Source: Calothrix sp. PCC 6303 (GTDB taxonomy: Bacteria; Cyanobacteriota; Cyanobacteriia; Cyanobacteriales; Nostocaceae). From it: DNA of 64,000 nt. The translations under genes were made by a program, and so were the position numbers. Within the stretch, counting starts at the first letter, position 1; each line of letters opens with the position of its first letter. Where the stretch lies: positions 2,666,001 to 2,730,000 of the forward strand of contig NC_019751.1 of NCBI RefSeq assembly GCF_000317435.1, read 5' to 3'. Under the pieces are notes generated by a model. That model saw only the letters and a program-made list of their open reading frames with translations, did no database searches and was not told where the DNA came from. Shown here one piece after another: positions 1 through 8,574 of the stretch.

Positions 1-1128
1 AGCGTTGAAAGCTTGGTTATAGGGACGAATATTTTCTAATGCTCGATCTACCCAAGCGAGGTTAAATATTTCTGCATAGATGCGATTGTATACTTGCAGT
101 TTATCTGTCTGTTTGACAACTAATCCGGTTAAACGTAATTGGGTTTGTTCGGGACTATCGGTAGCGGGTATTTCTCCAGCTTGTAAAATTTGTTGATATA
201 GTCCCAGCAATCTTCCAGCTTGATTCTCGGAAATTCGAGTTAAGCGATCGCGTATAGTTCGTAAATGCTCTGGTTCGTCCTGTGCTTCCCAATTTTGGAT
301 TATTTGCGTTTGTACCAATCTTTCCACAGATTCCCGTTCTTGCCCTTCTGGGAATAAATCTGAAGAAATACAAATTAGTTGACAAAGTTTCTGGGTTAAA
401 AATGGCTGCCCCCCAGTCCAGTATAAAACTTCTTCGAGGATGATCCTCGGTCGAGCAACTATCCCTGACAAACCTCGACCTAAAACTTCAACTTCATTTA
501 ATCTAAAGCCAGTTAATGCGATCGCTCGACCAATATTGAAGGGTGTACGGTTTTTATCGGCAATTAAATCGGAGGGAGTTGCTACCCCAAGTAAACAAAA
601 ACTCAAACGCTGGTATTCTGGATTATCGGCTCGTTGATTGTAACAAGCTCGGATAAAAGCAAAAAAATCATCTTTAAAACTGATATTTAAAATACTATCA
701 ATTTCATCAATAAAAATAATAATTTTACCTGAAAACTCTGTTAGCAATACATCATCAATTAACTGACTCAAGCGTTGCTTTGGTGGTAAAAATTCGCGTT
801 CTCTCCACCAAGTTCCAAAATTCACTTTTTTCGATAAACCAAAACCCCGTAATAACTCGGAAACAAATCCTCCATACCATTCACTGGGTGTAACATGACT
901 ACCAATTCGAGTTAAATCGACGGAAGCGCATTTTATTCCCTCTTCCTTAATTTGTTTCATAATATGCACTCGCAAGCTCGACTTTCCCATTTGCCGCGAG
1001 TTTAAAACATAACACAAATCACCATTTATCAAGCCTTCATAGAGTTCATTATCAGCCTCTCGCACAACATAAGTCGGGTGCTGATATTCGAGACTGCCTC
1101 CTAATTTGTAGTAATTTAAAAGTGTCAT
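1..1128 (-). CDS. AAA-35 (AAA-like) STAND-type ATPase, 3' end outside window
   Basis: The reading frame is open from a start codon at 1128 to the window edge, giving 376 codons without a stop. The N-terminus begins MTLLNYYKLGGSLEYQ, then LNSRQMGKSSL (P-loop variant with SRQMGKSS, near residue 55) and KIIIFIDEIDSIL (Walker B), the pattern of the cyanobacterial AAA-like domain AAA-35. In this family the ATPase is usually followed by WD40 repeats or another sensor/effector domain; that part would lie beyond position 1 and cannot be seen. The family is thought to act as a signalling switch of the STAND type; the target is unknown. It is the relative of the ATPase encoded at 4380-5765, which has an added N-terminal helix-turn-helix region. 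Confidence 0.85.
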   Translation of the reverse strand, partial: MTLLNYYKLGGSLEYQHPTYVVREADNELYEGLINGDLCYVLNSRQMGKSSLRVHIMKQIKEEGIKCASVDLTRIGSHVTPSEWYGGFVSELLRGFGLSKKVNFGTWWREREFLPPKQRLSQLIDDVLLTEFSGKIIIFIDEIDSILNISFKDDFFAFIRACYNQRADNPEYQRLSFCLLGVATPSDLIADKNRTPFNIGRAIALTGFRLNEVEVLGRGLSGIVARPRIILEEVLYWTGGQPFLTQKLCQLICISSDLFPEGQERESVERLVQTQIIQNWEAQDEPEHLRTIRDRLTRISENQAGRLLGLYQQILQAGEIPATDSPEQTQLRLTGLVVKQTDKLQVYNRIYAEIFNLAWVDRALENIRPYNQAFNA

Positions 1129-1555
1129 GATGAAATATTTTCAATATTATATTTATGGTTTTCAAGTCATTCTAGGATTTTGAATTGGTAGGGGTAGAGT
1201 CTTCCCACCCTTGAGATTATTGATACAATTGATAGTACCTAAGTTGGGATATTTTATTTTTTGGAAGTCTCTAAACGACAATTAATTTTTATAATTCTAC
1301 TTTAAAATATTTTTGTGTAATAAATATCTATTTTTTGTCTTACCTGATATTTTCTGACATTTGCTGACATTTTTCAGATACAAATATTTTTTTAGTGAAA
1401 ATAGCTCAGTGAAAATACTGACTTTATATGTATTTACAGATATGAAACAGAAGAACATACTGTTAATTAGCGATGATTTTGAGGTTGCGACAAGTAAAGC
1501 TGAACCCCAAAGCTGTAATTAAACCCACACTACTTAAAGAGGATCGGGAATATAT
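1129..1555. other. AT-rich intergenic region, divergent promoters expected
   Basis: This stretch separates two divergent genes and must hold both promoters. I see no open frame with a credible ribosome site. A short direct reiteration of CTGACATTT occurs near 1357-1374, inside a T-rich stretch. No hairpin terminator or RNA gene is recognised. Confidence 0.5.
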
Positions 1556-1876
1556 ATGACCTATGACTATCAATATATTATCCAGATGGAAAACATCGTT
1601 TCTTTATCTGGAACAACTAAAATGATTCTTCTCGAAAGTGCTAAACATGTTCGTCAAGCACAGATTCGATTACCGAGATTTATCAGCGAACCTGTTGTCA
1701 CTGCTACTGTTCACAGCAAGCAAGGTTCTGGAACAATTTTTGCACTTTGGAACATTGATTACCAGGATGTGGAGAGCTTTTCTTTGGTCACATTTGTAGC
1801 TCAAAACATTCAGATTGGGGATGAGAGTGACCTAGAATTTTTGTGCAATTTTATGGTTGTTGGAGAAATTGAATAA
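1556..1876 (+). CDS. small beta-rich hypothetical protein
   Basis: This encodes 106 residues with no signal peptide and no recognised family. The sequence alternates hydrophobic and polar residues (ending CNFMVVGEIE), which suggests a small beta-sandwich such as those found in lectin-like or carbohydrate-binding folds, but no key residues can be assigned. It is preceded by AGAGGA about 12 bases upstream. It is the first gene of a rightward group with two exported proteins and a trypsin-like protease, so a role at the cell surface or in the same response is possible but is only inferred from position. Confidence 0.6.
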   Translation: MTYDYQYIIQMENIVSLSGTTKMILLESAKHVRQAQIRLPRFISEPVVTATVHSKQGSGTIFALWNIDYQDVESFSLVTFVAQNIQIGDESDLEFLCNFMVVGEIE

Positions 1877-1946
1877 TTACAACATCTTCTCAAAGTATTT
1901 AAAAACTAAAAATCACAATTCAGACAAACAGTAAATCGGAGCAATT

Positions 1947-2480
1947 ATGAAATTTAACTTATATCGTGCAAGTATAGCAGCGATCGCAATTATTACTTCA
2001 CTTACTAGCTTGACTGCAAGCGTAAAAGCACAGGAAACTCAACCTTTAGTGCCACTAGAACTGTACTGGAGTTCTCAGAGAGAAGACAATTTTGTAACTG
2101 CTACCTTAGAGGGTAAAAATAGTGCAGAGGAAGCTGGTTACAGTTATGCACGAACTGAAGCATGTGTTTTTCGCAAGCAAAAGCCGGGAACAGTTCCTCT
2201 AAATCTATATTGGAGTGCCCAAAGAGGGGATAATTTCACCACTGCAACCAGTGTAGGTGCTAGAAGTGCGAAAGAAGCAAGATACACTTTCGCCAGAGTT
2301 GAAGGATATGTTTTTCGTCAGCAGCAACCAGGAACAGTACCCCTAAATTTATATTGGAGTGCCCAAAGAGGGGATAATTTCACCACTGCAACCAGTGAAG
2401 GTGCTGCAAGTGCGAAAGAAGCAGGGTACACTTTTGCCAGAGTTGAAGGATATGTTTTTCCTGCAAGTCAATGCCAATGA
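1947..2480 (+). CDS. exported protein with three 48-residue repeats (DUF5648-like)
   Basis: A Sec signal peptide (residues 1-28, ending ASVKA) precedes three copies of a 48-residue unit of the form VPLNLYWSAQRGDNFTTATS, followed by a segment ending EGYVF. The LYWS...DNFTTAT...GY pattern resembles the DUF5648-type repeat found on extracellular proteins and peptidases, which is thought to be a small beta domain for binding surfaces. The first copy is more diverged (ends EACVF); copies two and three are nearly identical, so the last expansion is recent. A ribosome site GGAG sits 9 bases before the start. The gene lies upstream of a protease remnant and an intact protease, so it may be a secreted partner of that enzyme; this is inference. 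Confidence 0.75.
   Translation: MKFNLYRASIAAIAIITSLTSLTASVKAQETQPLVPLELYWSSQREDNFVTATLEGKNSAEEAGYSYARTEACVFRKQKPGTVPLNLYWSAQRGDNFTTATSVGARSAKEARYTFARVEGYVFRQQQPGTVPLNLYWSAQRGDNFTTATSEGAASAKEAGYTFARVEGYVFPASQCQ
2049..2468 (+). repeat. 144-bp in-frame tandem repeat, 3 copies
   Basis: Units begin at 2049, 2193 and 2337 with GTG/GTT/GTA-CC codons for Val-Pro-Leu and keep an exact 144-bp period. Units two and three differ at few positions, so copy number could vary by recombination. Confidence 0.9.
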
Positions 2481-2486
2481 TGGTGT

Positions 2487-2521
2487 CTAACAAAAGCCCA
2501 GCAGCACTAAGCTTTTGTTAG
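2487..2521 (+). terminator. hairpin after the repeat-protein gene
   Basis: CTAACAAAAGC and GCTTTTGTTAG form a perfect 11-bp stem around a 13-nt loop, seven bases after the stop codon. There is no strong T-run after it, so it may be a weak terminator or an mRNA-stabilising hairpin. Confidence 0.6.
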
Positions 2522-2529
2522 GTTTCTAA

Positions 2530-2592
2530 TACTTTCACAATAATGTTGCGGATGGAGGACTTGTTCTATCTAATCTCATTGGATGGGCATGA
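2530..2592 (+). pseudogene. remnant of a second trypsin-like protease gene (C-terminus only)
   Basis: The frame reads FHNNVADGGLVLSNLIGWA then stop. The intact protease at 3285-4367 ends IIKNNVAAGGAVLSNLIGWARSNW-like (split here: KNNVAAGGAVL, then SNLIGWA). About 17 of the last 20 residues correspond, and the DNA matches over roughly 45 bases. No upstream protease sequence is visible between the hairpin at 2487-2521 and this point. It is best read as the tail of a deleted tandem copy of the protease. Confidence 0.75.
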
Positions 2593-2712
2593 GTTAATTA
2601 GTAAAACTTTTGTATAAAAAATCAGGATGTCCTGCATACAAACAAAAAATCAATCATATAACTCAACACAAAGCACAAATCATTACCCCCACAAAATATC
2701 GGAGATATTATC

Positions 2713-3195
2713 ATGTCCTGGATGAAAGTATTAATTTTACAAGCCTCGATCGCAACTTTAACATGTAGCTTGCTGGCTACCTTTACAACCATAGCGAATG
2801 CAAAACCATTTGTTGAAAAGATAAACAGACAGATACCTAATACTGAAATTAGTGGCAATATAGTTGCAGAAAATTCCAATATTGGGAATATTCCCTGTAA
2901 TACAATTAATGTGACTCTCAAAGAGTTTATTCCTGTTAAACCGGAACCAGGTAGATTCAGTATTCCCAAGGAGAAAACCTTAGCAACACAATTAACTGCG
3001 ACTGGTAATACTCTCGCTGAAGGTTGCAGTTATAATTTAGGCTTCCGTTATTTTTCCAAAATAGGAGCTTATGGAGCAAGTAGTTTTCAAATTAGCGCTC
3101 AAGCTTCCCAAATAAGTGGTACTCAATCAGTTAACGAACCATTTCCTTCTAATATCAACATACAAGTATTCTCTCTTCCCGCTCCTCCTCGATAA
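2713..3195 (+). CDS. exported hypothetical protein
   Basis: This encodes 160 residues. A Sec-type signal peptide covers about residues 1-30 (MSWMKVLILQ... ending IANA). The mature part has two cysteines (IPCNTIN and EGCSYNLGF) that could form one disulfide, with beta-rich segments between, and no recognised motif. A ribosome site CGGAGAT lies 10 bases upstream. The gene is 89 bases ahead of the trypsin-like protease and on the same strand, so co-transcription is likely; it could be a substrate, inhibitor or surface partner of that protease, but the sequence does not decide. Confidence 0.65.
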   Translation: MSWMKVLILQASIATLTCSLLATFTTIANAKPFVEKINRQIPNTEISGNIVAENSNIGNIPCNTINVTLKEFIPVKPEPGRFSIPKEKTLATQLTATGNTLAEGCSYNLGFRYFSKIGAYGASSFQISAQASQISGTQSVNEPFPSNINIQVFSLPAPPR

Positions 3196-3284
3196 TTCTA
3201 TAGTGAATTAATTGAAGATATTCTGTAATTAATTTGCATCCACAACAAATCGTAATTTAGACCTGATAACGGGAGAAATTTATT

Positions 3285-4367
3285 ATGTCAAAAACACCAA
3301 TAACTGCTGACGATCTAATTATACTTGATAATAAATCTGATGGAGAACAACCATTTGATTTAGTCGATTTAAAGCGTCGTAATTCATTATTTCTCAGCAA
3401 TATAGAAAGAGACTCTGAACCAAAATTAGAACTCATCAAAATAGCAGAGCGTAATCTCTGGCAAATGGAACTAGGTGAAAGTGTAGTTTTAGGTGAGTTT
3501 GGACAAACTGAAGATTTAATTGATCCAGACGAATCGATCGAACTGAAAGAAAAGGTTCTAGATGCTCAATTACCAGATTGGAGTGGAATTAGTTATCATC
3601 CCAAAATAGCTGACTTGCCTTTTAGGAAGTCATTTCGCAGAAACAAAGGGAAGCAAGTTGCACCTCATTATGTATTCGGTAAGGACGATCGACAAATCTA
3701 TTATCCCGATAGTTATCCGTGGAGATGTGTTGGCAAAATCTTAGTGTGGAATAATCCTATGAGTATTTACCCAACAAGTATGGGAACAGGTGCGCTGGTT
3801 GGCAGAAACGTAGTCCTAACTGCCAGTCACCTAGTCCCTTGGGGAACCCAGTGGAGAATGCAGTTTATTCCTGCCTATTATGATGGGAATTCCCTGCTAG
3901 GTCGCAACGTATCCTCATTTGTGGCATCAGCACGGGGATATAAAAATCATGGACAGGGAGATGATATGGCGGTATTAAAACTCTCTATTCCTCTAGGTGA
4001 TAGTTTAGGCTTTTTTGGTTGCCAGCTTTATAGAGATGCTTGGGAGGGTGGAAATTATTGGACGAAGTGTGGTTATCCGGGTGCTGTTGCATCTGGATTA
4101 AGACCAAGCCGAGTAACATGGTTTCCAATTATTGATGATGATAACGATGGGCAAGGTGTGGAGCTAGAATACCGTGCGGATGGTTCTCCGGGTGATTCTG
4201 GTGGACCAGTCTTTGGCTGGTGGGATGATGGATATCCTTATGTGATTGGAACACATTCAGGGGGAGAAGAAGAATATGAGTTCCCATTTAGTATCATCAA
4301 AAATAATGTAGCTGCTGGAGGAGCCGTTCTTTCAAATCTCATCGGATGGGCACGATCGAATTGGTAA
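3285..4367 (+). CDS. trypsin-like serine endopeptidase (S1 family)
   Basis: The 360-residue product has a chymotrypsin-fold catalytic triad: His182 in LTASHLV, Asp227 in GDDMAVLKL and Ser305 in GSPGDSGGPVFG. The pattern around the triad is closest to the glutamyl-endopeptidase-like S1B group. About 140 residues precede the protease domain; they are acidic, lack a signal peptide, and could be a propeptide or a recruitment region. Trypsin-like peptidases without export signals are known effectors in NTP-dependent conflict systems, and here the gene is convergent (12 bases) with a STAND-type ATPase carrying a VMAP-associated N-terminus. A ribosome site GGGAGAAA precedes the ATG. All catalytic residues are present, so activity is expected. 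Confidence 0.88.
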   Translation: MSKTPITADDLIILDNKSDGEQPFDLVDLKRRNSLFLSNIERDSEPKLELIKIAERNLWQMELGESVVLGEFGQTEDLIDPDESIELKEKVLDAQLPDWSGISYHPKIADLPFRKSFRRNKGKQVAPHYVFGKDDRQIYYPDSYPWRCVGKILVWNNPMSIYPTSMGTGALVGRNVVLTASHLVPWGTQWRMQFIPAYYDGNSLLGRNVSSFVASARGYKNHGQGDDMAVLKLSIPLGDSLGFFGCQLYRDAWEGGNYWTKCGYPGAVASGLRPSRVTWFPIIDDDNDGQGVELEYRADGSPGDSGGPVFGWWDDGYPYVIGTHSGGEEEYEFPFSIIKNNVAAGGAVLSNLIGWARSNW

Positions 4368-4379
4368 TTAAATGTAAAT

Positions 4380-5765
4380 TCAATTAATTATTGGAGTCAA
4401 GTGTTCTCGAAAATATTTCTGATATAGCTGACAGCGTGGGACTAATCGATCGCCAACTCGTTTCACAAGTCCCATGCTGTATAGTTGATATGATTGCATT
4501 GTGGCGATCGCAACAGGTTCGTCAGCATTAACTACTTTCATAAATCCTGTAGTTAATTTTTCATTCAATAAAATATTTTTCAGAATTCGTCGTAAATAAG
4601 CTTCGTATATTCCGGCATTTGTGGGAGCATCCTGTAATAGTTTATCTATGGTTGTGTTCCCCAAAGCCATGTGATAGAGTGCCAATCGAGTTAAATATGG
4701 ATGACCTCCAATTAAAGAGATTAATTGTTGTAATTGATTTGAATTACAACCGTAATTATGACGTTGGGCTAATTCCTCTATTTCTTCTGAAGTAAATTCG
4801 TCTAATTCGGCAACCAAACCGATATTAAAAGGCGATTGATTTATATCTAATGACCCATAGTTTTCAGTTGAGTTAACTACTATTAGCCGTAAATTTTCCC
4901 AAATATCGATAGTTTTTGCTTCTTCATGCCAACTACGTAGCATTGCGAAAAAACCTTGAGAAATTTCGGGATATTGAAAAACTATATCGACCTCATCTAA
5001 TGCTAAAACTAAACTATGATCGATAGTTGTTAGAATATTTTCTTCCAAATATGTTGTGCAGTTAATAATACTGCCTCGATATTCATCCCAACATTCATGG
5101 GAAAAAGCCGATAATTTTAATTTGTGGCTAATACAAGCACAAAACCAACGCAAAAATCTATCCAAACTACTAAAAACAGTTGCTTCTGCTTGGAGCAAGT
5201 TGACACGAACTGTACTGTAACCCTCTTGCTTGGAGTAGCCAAGAATGCGATCGCATAAAGAGGTTTTACCCATTTGGTGCGGAGCCTTAATCCTAATTAG
5301 GGCACCTGGTTGAAGAATTTTGTCATAACAGCGAATATCGATTTGCCTTTGGAGATAAAATAACGAATTGATAGGTACAGAGCCTTCCGGATATTCTAGT
5401 ATTGGTTTATTCGTGTTAAAATCTTTTACTTGTGGAAAATGTGATTGACTTGTTTCTAATGAAATAGTCTTTTTTTCGTTACAACTTGCTATCACTTGAT
5501 GACGATTGACTAAGCGTCCGACTGCTGCACGAAAGTTAGTTTTATTGACCTCTTCCTCTAATACTTCCGACAAGAATTTCCATAGCTTGAAACCAACATC
5601 TTGCCGTAAATAATTAGCTGCATAACCTTCTTTGTTAGCAATCTCTTCATAGCTCAAACTATTCCACGAACCTTCTAGAATAATTACTTCTATATCCTTC
5701 AGATGTCTATTTATTTTATCGAAAATAGCTGTGTCTAAGATTGATAAACTTTCTTCAAAGTTCAT
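4380..5765 (-). CDS. AAA-35 ATPase with N-terminal VMAP-type helix-turn-helix domain
   Basis: The 461-residue product has two parts. Residues 1-90 (LDTAIFDKINRHLKDIE... SYEEIANKEGY) look like the helix-turn-helix module found at the N-terminus of vWA-MoxR-associated and related STAND proteins. From about residue 135 an AAA-35 ATPase follows, with P-loop KAPHQMGKTSL and Walker B SLVLALDEVDIVF. The C-terminus is a helical region ending at HLTPIIN and no WD40, TPR or catalytic effector domain follows, so the protein must act with a partner. The convergent trypsin-like protease is the nearest candidate. The family is thought to be a nucleotide-dependent switch; the ligand is unknown. Confidence 0.8.
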   Translation of the reverse strand: MNFEESLSILDTAIFDKINRHLKDIEVIILEGSWNSLSYEEIANKEGYAANYLRQDVGFKLWKFLSEVLEEEVNKTNFRAAVGRLVNRHQVIASCNEKKTISLETSQSHFPQVKDFNTNKPILEYPEGSVPINSLFYLQRQIDIRCYDKILQPGALIRIKAPHQMGKTSLCDRILGYSKQEGYSTVRVNLLQAEATVFSSLDRFLRWFCACISHKLKLSAFSHECWDEYRGSIINCTTYLEENILTTIDHSLVLALDEVDIVFQYPEISQGFFAMLRSWHEEAKTIDIWENLRLIVVNSTENYGSLDINQSPFNIGLVAELDEFTSEEIEELAQRHNYGCNSNQLQQLISLIGGHPYLTRLALYHMALGNTTIDKLLQDAPTNAGIYEAYLRRILKNILLNEKLTTGFMKVVNADEPVAIATMQSYQLYSMGLVKRVGDRLVPRCQLYQKYFREHLTPIIN

Positions 5766-6123
5766 AATTATATTTAATTAAATTTTGTGAATAAATGCTA
5801 AGGACACAGCACAGTTTAGGCAAATACAGGCAGCAAGTAAATGAATAGCCTTAGAAAGCATCCAAATTCAAGTAGCTCAATCTGGAATAGATTTAGCGAT
5901 CGCAAGCAATTACGTATCTAACTTTACACTTAAAGCCGGTGATTTGCAAAAAGTCTCGCCTTCTTGTGTTTATCTCCGTATGCTGCAAAACTACAAAACT
6001 TGTTTCCATCGCTTAACTTGCAGCTTGGTTGAGAAAGCTATCAAAGCGATCGCTAAACTTGTTAGGTTGCTGGTTAGCTTGGTACGCGCTGGACATTATT
6101 TTTTAGAGGATGGCGAAAATATT

Positions 6124-6234
6124 ATACTAAATACTCGCTGTTGTGGAAGTATTTTGTCAGAGATACCCTGCCGTGCAACGACATAGCTCTCCTCTAACTT
6201 TCCTGCGGACATGAACGTGAAAAGTATTTAGTAT
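6124..6234. repeat. 111-bp segment bounded by a 12-bp perfect inverted repeat
   Basis: ATACTAAATACT at 6124-6135 is matched by AGTATTTAGTAT at 6223-6234, with 87 bp between and no coding capacity. This is the shape of a small non-autonomous element (MITE) or a long hairpin; no target duplication was identified. Confidence 0.5.
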
Positions 6235-6344
6235 TATTGTACTATAGCGTTGGCGTAGCCTGTCCCCTAGTGACTTAGTGCTGTTTCTGGGATGCCAGAA
6301 TGGCTTTCGTCAGTTCGCATTTGGCATTGAGAGCCTTAAAGATG

Positions 6345-6381
6345 TTATGCGATGCCTACGGCGAGCGGAGCCATCGCATAA
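6345..6381. repeat. palindromic intergenic repeat (REP-like)
   Basis: TTATGCGATG and CATCGCATAA form a 10-bp stem around the loop CCTACGGCGAGCGGAGC. The GCGATGCCT-CGGCGAGC core is a common cyanobacterial interspersed repeat; the same core lies inside the broken PIN gene near 33600. Confidence 0.75.
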
Positions 6382-6471
6382 TCCCTGATTCCAAGAAACT
6401 TGTAAAATAAAAGACTCCTACGAAAAAAATACCCCTAAAAAGGAGCATTGGTATTCGCTATAAATTACCTG

Positions 6472-6741
6472 TTATTGAGCAATAATTGAGCGTATTAACA
6501 CGCTCATGACTTCCTCTGAATTATTCGTTGGTAATAAAGGACTCCAATCACCGATATCTGCATAACCCAGTTGGTGTAAAACTCGAATTGTCCCCATTAC
6601 TGCTTTGCTGGAACCGATAAGAGTGTGCTTGATTTTCTCACGCTCTGGCATTTCTGATATGATAGTTTGAGAACAAGGAATAGCTGGAACTGGATTTCTA
6701 AGAGCACCTATAAAATTTCGATATTTCAACTTCATCTTCAT
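6472..6741 (-). CDS. small hypothetical protein of a plasmid/phage-like block
   Basis: This encodes 89 residues from the ATG at 6741, which has AAAGGAAA at a proper distance; a TTG 21 bases further upstream overlaps the preceding gene and is less likely. No family is recognised. The product contains a central SERIKHTLIG-like helical part (EREKIKHTLIGSSKAVMGTI) and no signal peptide or membrane segment. It is the last gene of a leftward run of six small genes with tight spacing, so it is probably co-transcribed with 6759-7034. Confidence 0.55.
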   Translation of the reverse strand: MKMKLKYRNFIGALRNPVPAIPCSQTIISEMPEREKIKHTLIGSSKAVMGTIRVLHQLGYADIGDWSPLLPTNNSEEVMSVLIRSIIAQ

Positions 6742-6758
6742 CTGATTGTTTCCTTTAA

Positions 6759-7034
6759 TCAAATTCGCTGCATTTTTCCCGTAAGGGAATTTACTAATCG
6801 AAAATATTCTGCCTCCGGAGGGTTAATTGTCCGAAAATATAACCGGAACGAGCCATCTCCGTACCGCTTTATATCCGTCTCATAGAAGATAATTTCCTGT
6901 TGCTGTAACCATTGAATAACAAATTCGTGAAACTCAGCTAAAAACAAAGCTGGAAAATAAATTCTTCCCGTTTTCTCTCCTGTGTATTGATGAGTTAATA
7001 TTTGAAACTGGGGTTCAGTTAATACTTCTGCCAT
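6759..7034 (-). CDS. small hypothetical protein
   Basis: This encodes 91 residues (MAEVLTEPQFQILTHQYTGE start) and is not recognised. It is mixed alpha/beta with an acidic-aromatic character and has no signal peptide. Its style (short, no motif, aromatic-rich) matches its neighbour at 8856-9218, which resembles DUF6876. It lies 17 bases upstream of 6472-6741 and 97 bases downstream of 7132-7932 on the same strand. Function cannot be given. Confidence 0.55.
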   Translation of the reverse strand: MAEVLTEPQFQILTHQYTGEKTGRIYFPALFLAEFHEFVIQWLQQQEIIFYETDIKRYGDGSFRLYFRTINPPEAEYFRLVNSLTGKMQRI

Positions 7035-7131
7035 AATTTTGATCCGGGTTTGTATTTGTATTGTTTTAATGCTGCGATTTTAGGAAAGCAGAATGAGTAT
7101 TTTAGTTACTTCTATTTCTACCTTCCCTCGA

Positions 7132-7932
7132 TTAATTTGATGTCGATTCAAGGTATTTGAGAAAATTGGATACTTTCCAATTCAAACCATGCACTTTATC
7201 AGCAATATTTGGTTTGGAGGATGCACCATCACATAACAAACATGTTTCACATTGATTTGTATCATCTTCGGTATGACGGCAGAGAATTTCGTTTTTGCTC
7301 AATGGTGCATCGGGAGCAATAATTCTGAAAGTTCTCCAACCTTGACTTTGAGCTTGTCTTGCCTGTGTCTCAGTTTCTACAGAAGCCATGAGATATTTTT
7401 GCCATCGTAAATCACAATTTTCATGTCGATGGGTATACCCGGTATGTTTACCAGATGCCAAAATCAGCGGTTCCCAAACATCAAATGGTATTGCTGTTGG
7501 ATCGCCATAAGAACCAAGTCTAATTGGATATCGGTATCTTCTCAGAACTTCAATTTCATTGTTACTAAGTTTTGGGTAGGCTCCAGATTTATATTTTTGA
7601 TAAACTCGATTGACACCCAACAAGTTAACATAACAACTTCCAATCTCACTCATTCTCATCGGACAGCTTCCACATATACCAACCTCTAAACCTTCTTTTG
7701 CAGCGTGAGTTGGAGTAAATTCTTGTTGTAATATCCACGATTGTATCATTTTGCTTCCTGTCTTTTTGTTGAAGCTTGGAAAGACGAAGCCAGTCAAAAT
7801 TAAAACGATAGGAGAACCGTCAATTAAAGAATTACCTTCCCAAGCTATATAGCTATTTTGTTGCATATTACTACCAGCAGATGCTTTAAATGTGTTGAGG
7901 CGTTTGATTTGTTGAGTTAGGGTTAAAAGCAT
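7132..7932 (-). CDS. cysteine-motif protein of a phage/plasmid family, function unknown
   Basis: The 266-residue product has two cysteine clusters: GICGSCPMR followed by GSCYVNL in the middle, and HTEDDTNQCETCLLCDGA near the C-terminus (CxxCxxC). The CxxCP...SCYV signature with the downstream GSYGDPTAIPFDVW segment belongs to a family common on phages and plasmids and annotated only as of unknown function. The clusters suggest zinc or iron-sulfur binding. There is no signal peptide. A perfect 30-bp palindrome lies just upstream and probably ends the preceding transcript, so this gene likely has its own promoter. Confidence 0.65.
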   Translation of the reverse strand: MLLTLTQQIKRLNTFKASAGSNMQQNSYIAWEGNSLIDGSPIVLILTGFVFPSFNKKTGSKMIQSWILQQEFTPTHAAKEGLEVGICGSCPMRMSEIGSCYVNLLGVNRVYQKYKSGAYPKLSNNEIEVLRRYRYPIRLGSYGDPTAIPFDVWEPLILASGKHTGYTHRHENCDLRWQKYLMASVETETQARQAQSQGWRTFRIIAPDAPLSKNEILCRHTEDDTNQCETCLLCDGASSKPNIADKVHGLNWKVSNFLKYLESTSN

Positions 7933-7964
7933 TTATATTGAAGCGAGAACATGCTTTTAATCAA

Positions 7965-7994
7965 AATCCTCCAGTGATTAATCACTGGAGGATT
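7965..7994 (-). terminator. perfect 30-bp palindrome, probable terminator of the upstream gene
   Basis: AATCCTCCAGTGATT is followed immediately by its reverse complement with no loop bases. On the minus strand it is followed by TTTTGATT, as in an intrinsic terminator for the 8022-8411 gene. The perfect symmetry also fits a dimeric-repressor operator for 7132-7932. Confidence 0.7.
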
Positions 7995-8021
7995 ATAAAA
8001 TTTAGCTATGAGTTTTTCGTA

Positions 8022-8411
8022 TTAGTAGCAAGTGCTATCTTCAATCATTTTAGATTGATAATTCATATTGCTGCGTTCGGCATATTCCTGTCTGCGTTGC
8101 CAGGAAATTTGGTTTTGTACTATCAAATCTTCAAGGGTTTTACCAAATTTGCGGTTAGCATATTCCAGTAATTGTTCTAGGGAATATCGATTTTCTTCAA
8201 CTTTGCCAAAGTCACTTGTAAAGCGCTCTTTGAAATTATTCCAATCGAAACCTTCTTTTAGAGAACGCTTTGCAACAAGTCCACAAAGTTCACGGATGGA
8301 GTAGTAGACTTTGGAATATACTCGTTCGGAGTAATTATTCACAGCATAGTCACCCAATATTGAATCATCAATTGCGTTAAAAGTAGTCGTTGAAGATTTA
8401 CGTGTAGCCAT
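8022..8411 (-). CDS. hypothetical protein of the plasmid-like block
   Basis: The product is 129 residues with no recognised family, no signal peptide and no membrane segment. It is predicted mostly helical and ends in a charged region with WQRRQEYAERS. AAAGGAATG lies 9 bases upstream of the ATG and supports the start. The gene stands between two transcripts: a perfect palindrome follows it and an 11-bp inverted repeat pair (8477-8487 and 8560-8570) precedes it. Its function is unknown. Confidence 0.6.
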   Translation of the reverse strand: MATRKSSTTTFNAIDDSILGDYAVNNYSERVYSKVYYSIRELCGLVAKRSLKEGFDWNNFKERFTSDFGKVEENRYSLEQLLEYANRKFGKTLEDLIVQNQISWQRRQEYAERSNMNYQSKMIEDSTCY

Positions 8412-8574
8412 GATGAGAACATTCCTTTAATTCTTCATTTCCCTATTGGCGTTAGCCAGAATAAGTTAGGATTTGAAAGGCAGATGGAAATAAAGTTTAA
8501 AAGGCAAACTATTTGAGCCAGCTAAAATATCGTGATTATGTTTTCCCTTCTTCCTCATACCATCTGCCTTCTTT

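Larger units (their letters stand above)
5766..6471. other. intergenic region with repeats, no convincing gene
   Basis: This 706-bp stretch holds a 12-bp inverted repeat pair and a palindromic cyanobacterial repeat, listed separately. An 80-codon open frame at 5944-6186 has a non-ATG start, no ribosome site and runs into the inverted repeat, so it is not called. Confidence 0.6.

Noticed and set aside
1129-1555. Possible extra copy of the two-box element upstream of 1556
   Set aside because: Neither TGGCATA nor AGAAATAC is present at the right spacing; ATGTATTTACAG is only a superficial likeness.
5944-6186. 80-codon open frame in the intergenic region
   Set aside because: Non-ATG start, no ribosome site, and it ends inside an inverted repeat; composition is that of repeat DNA.
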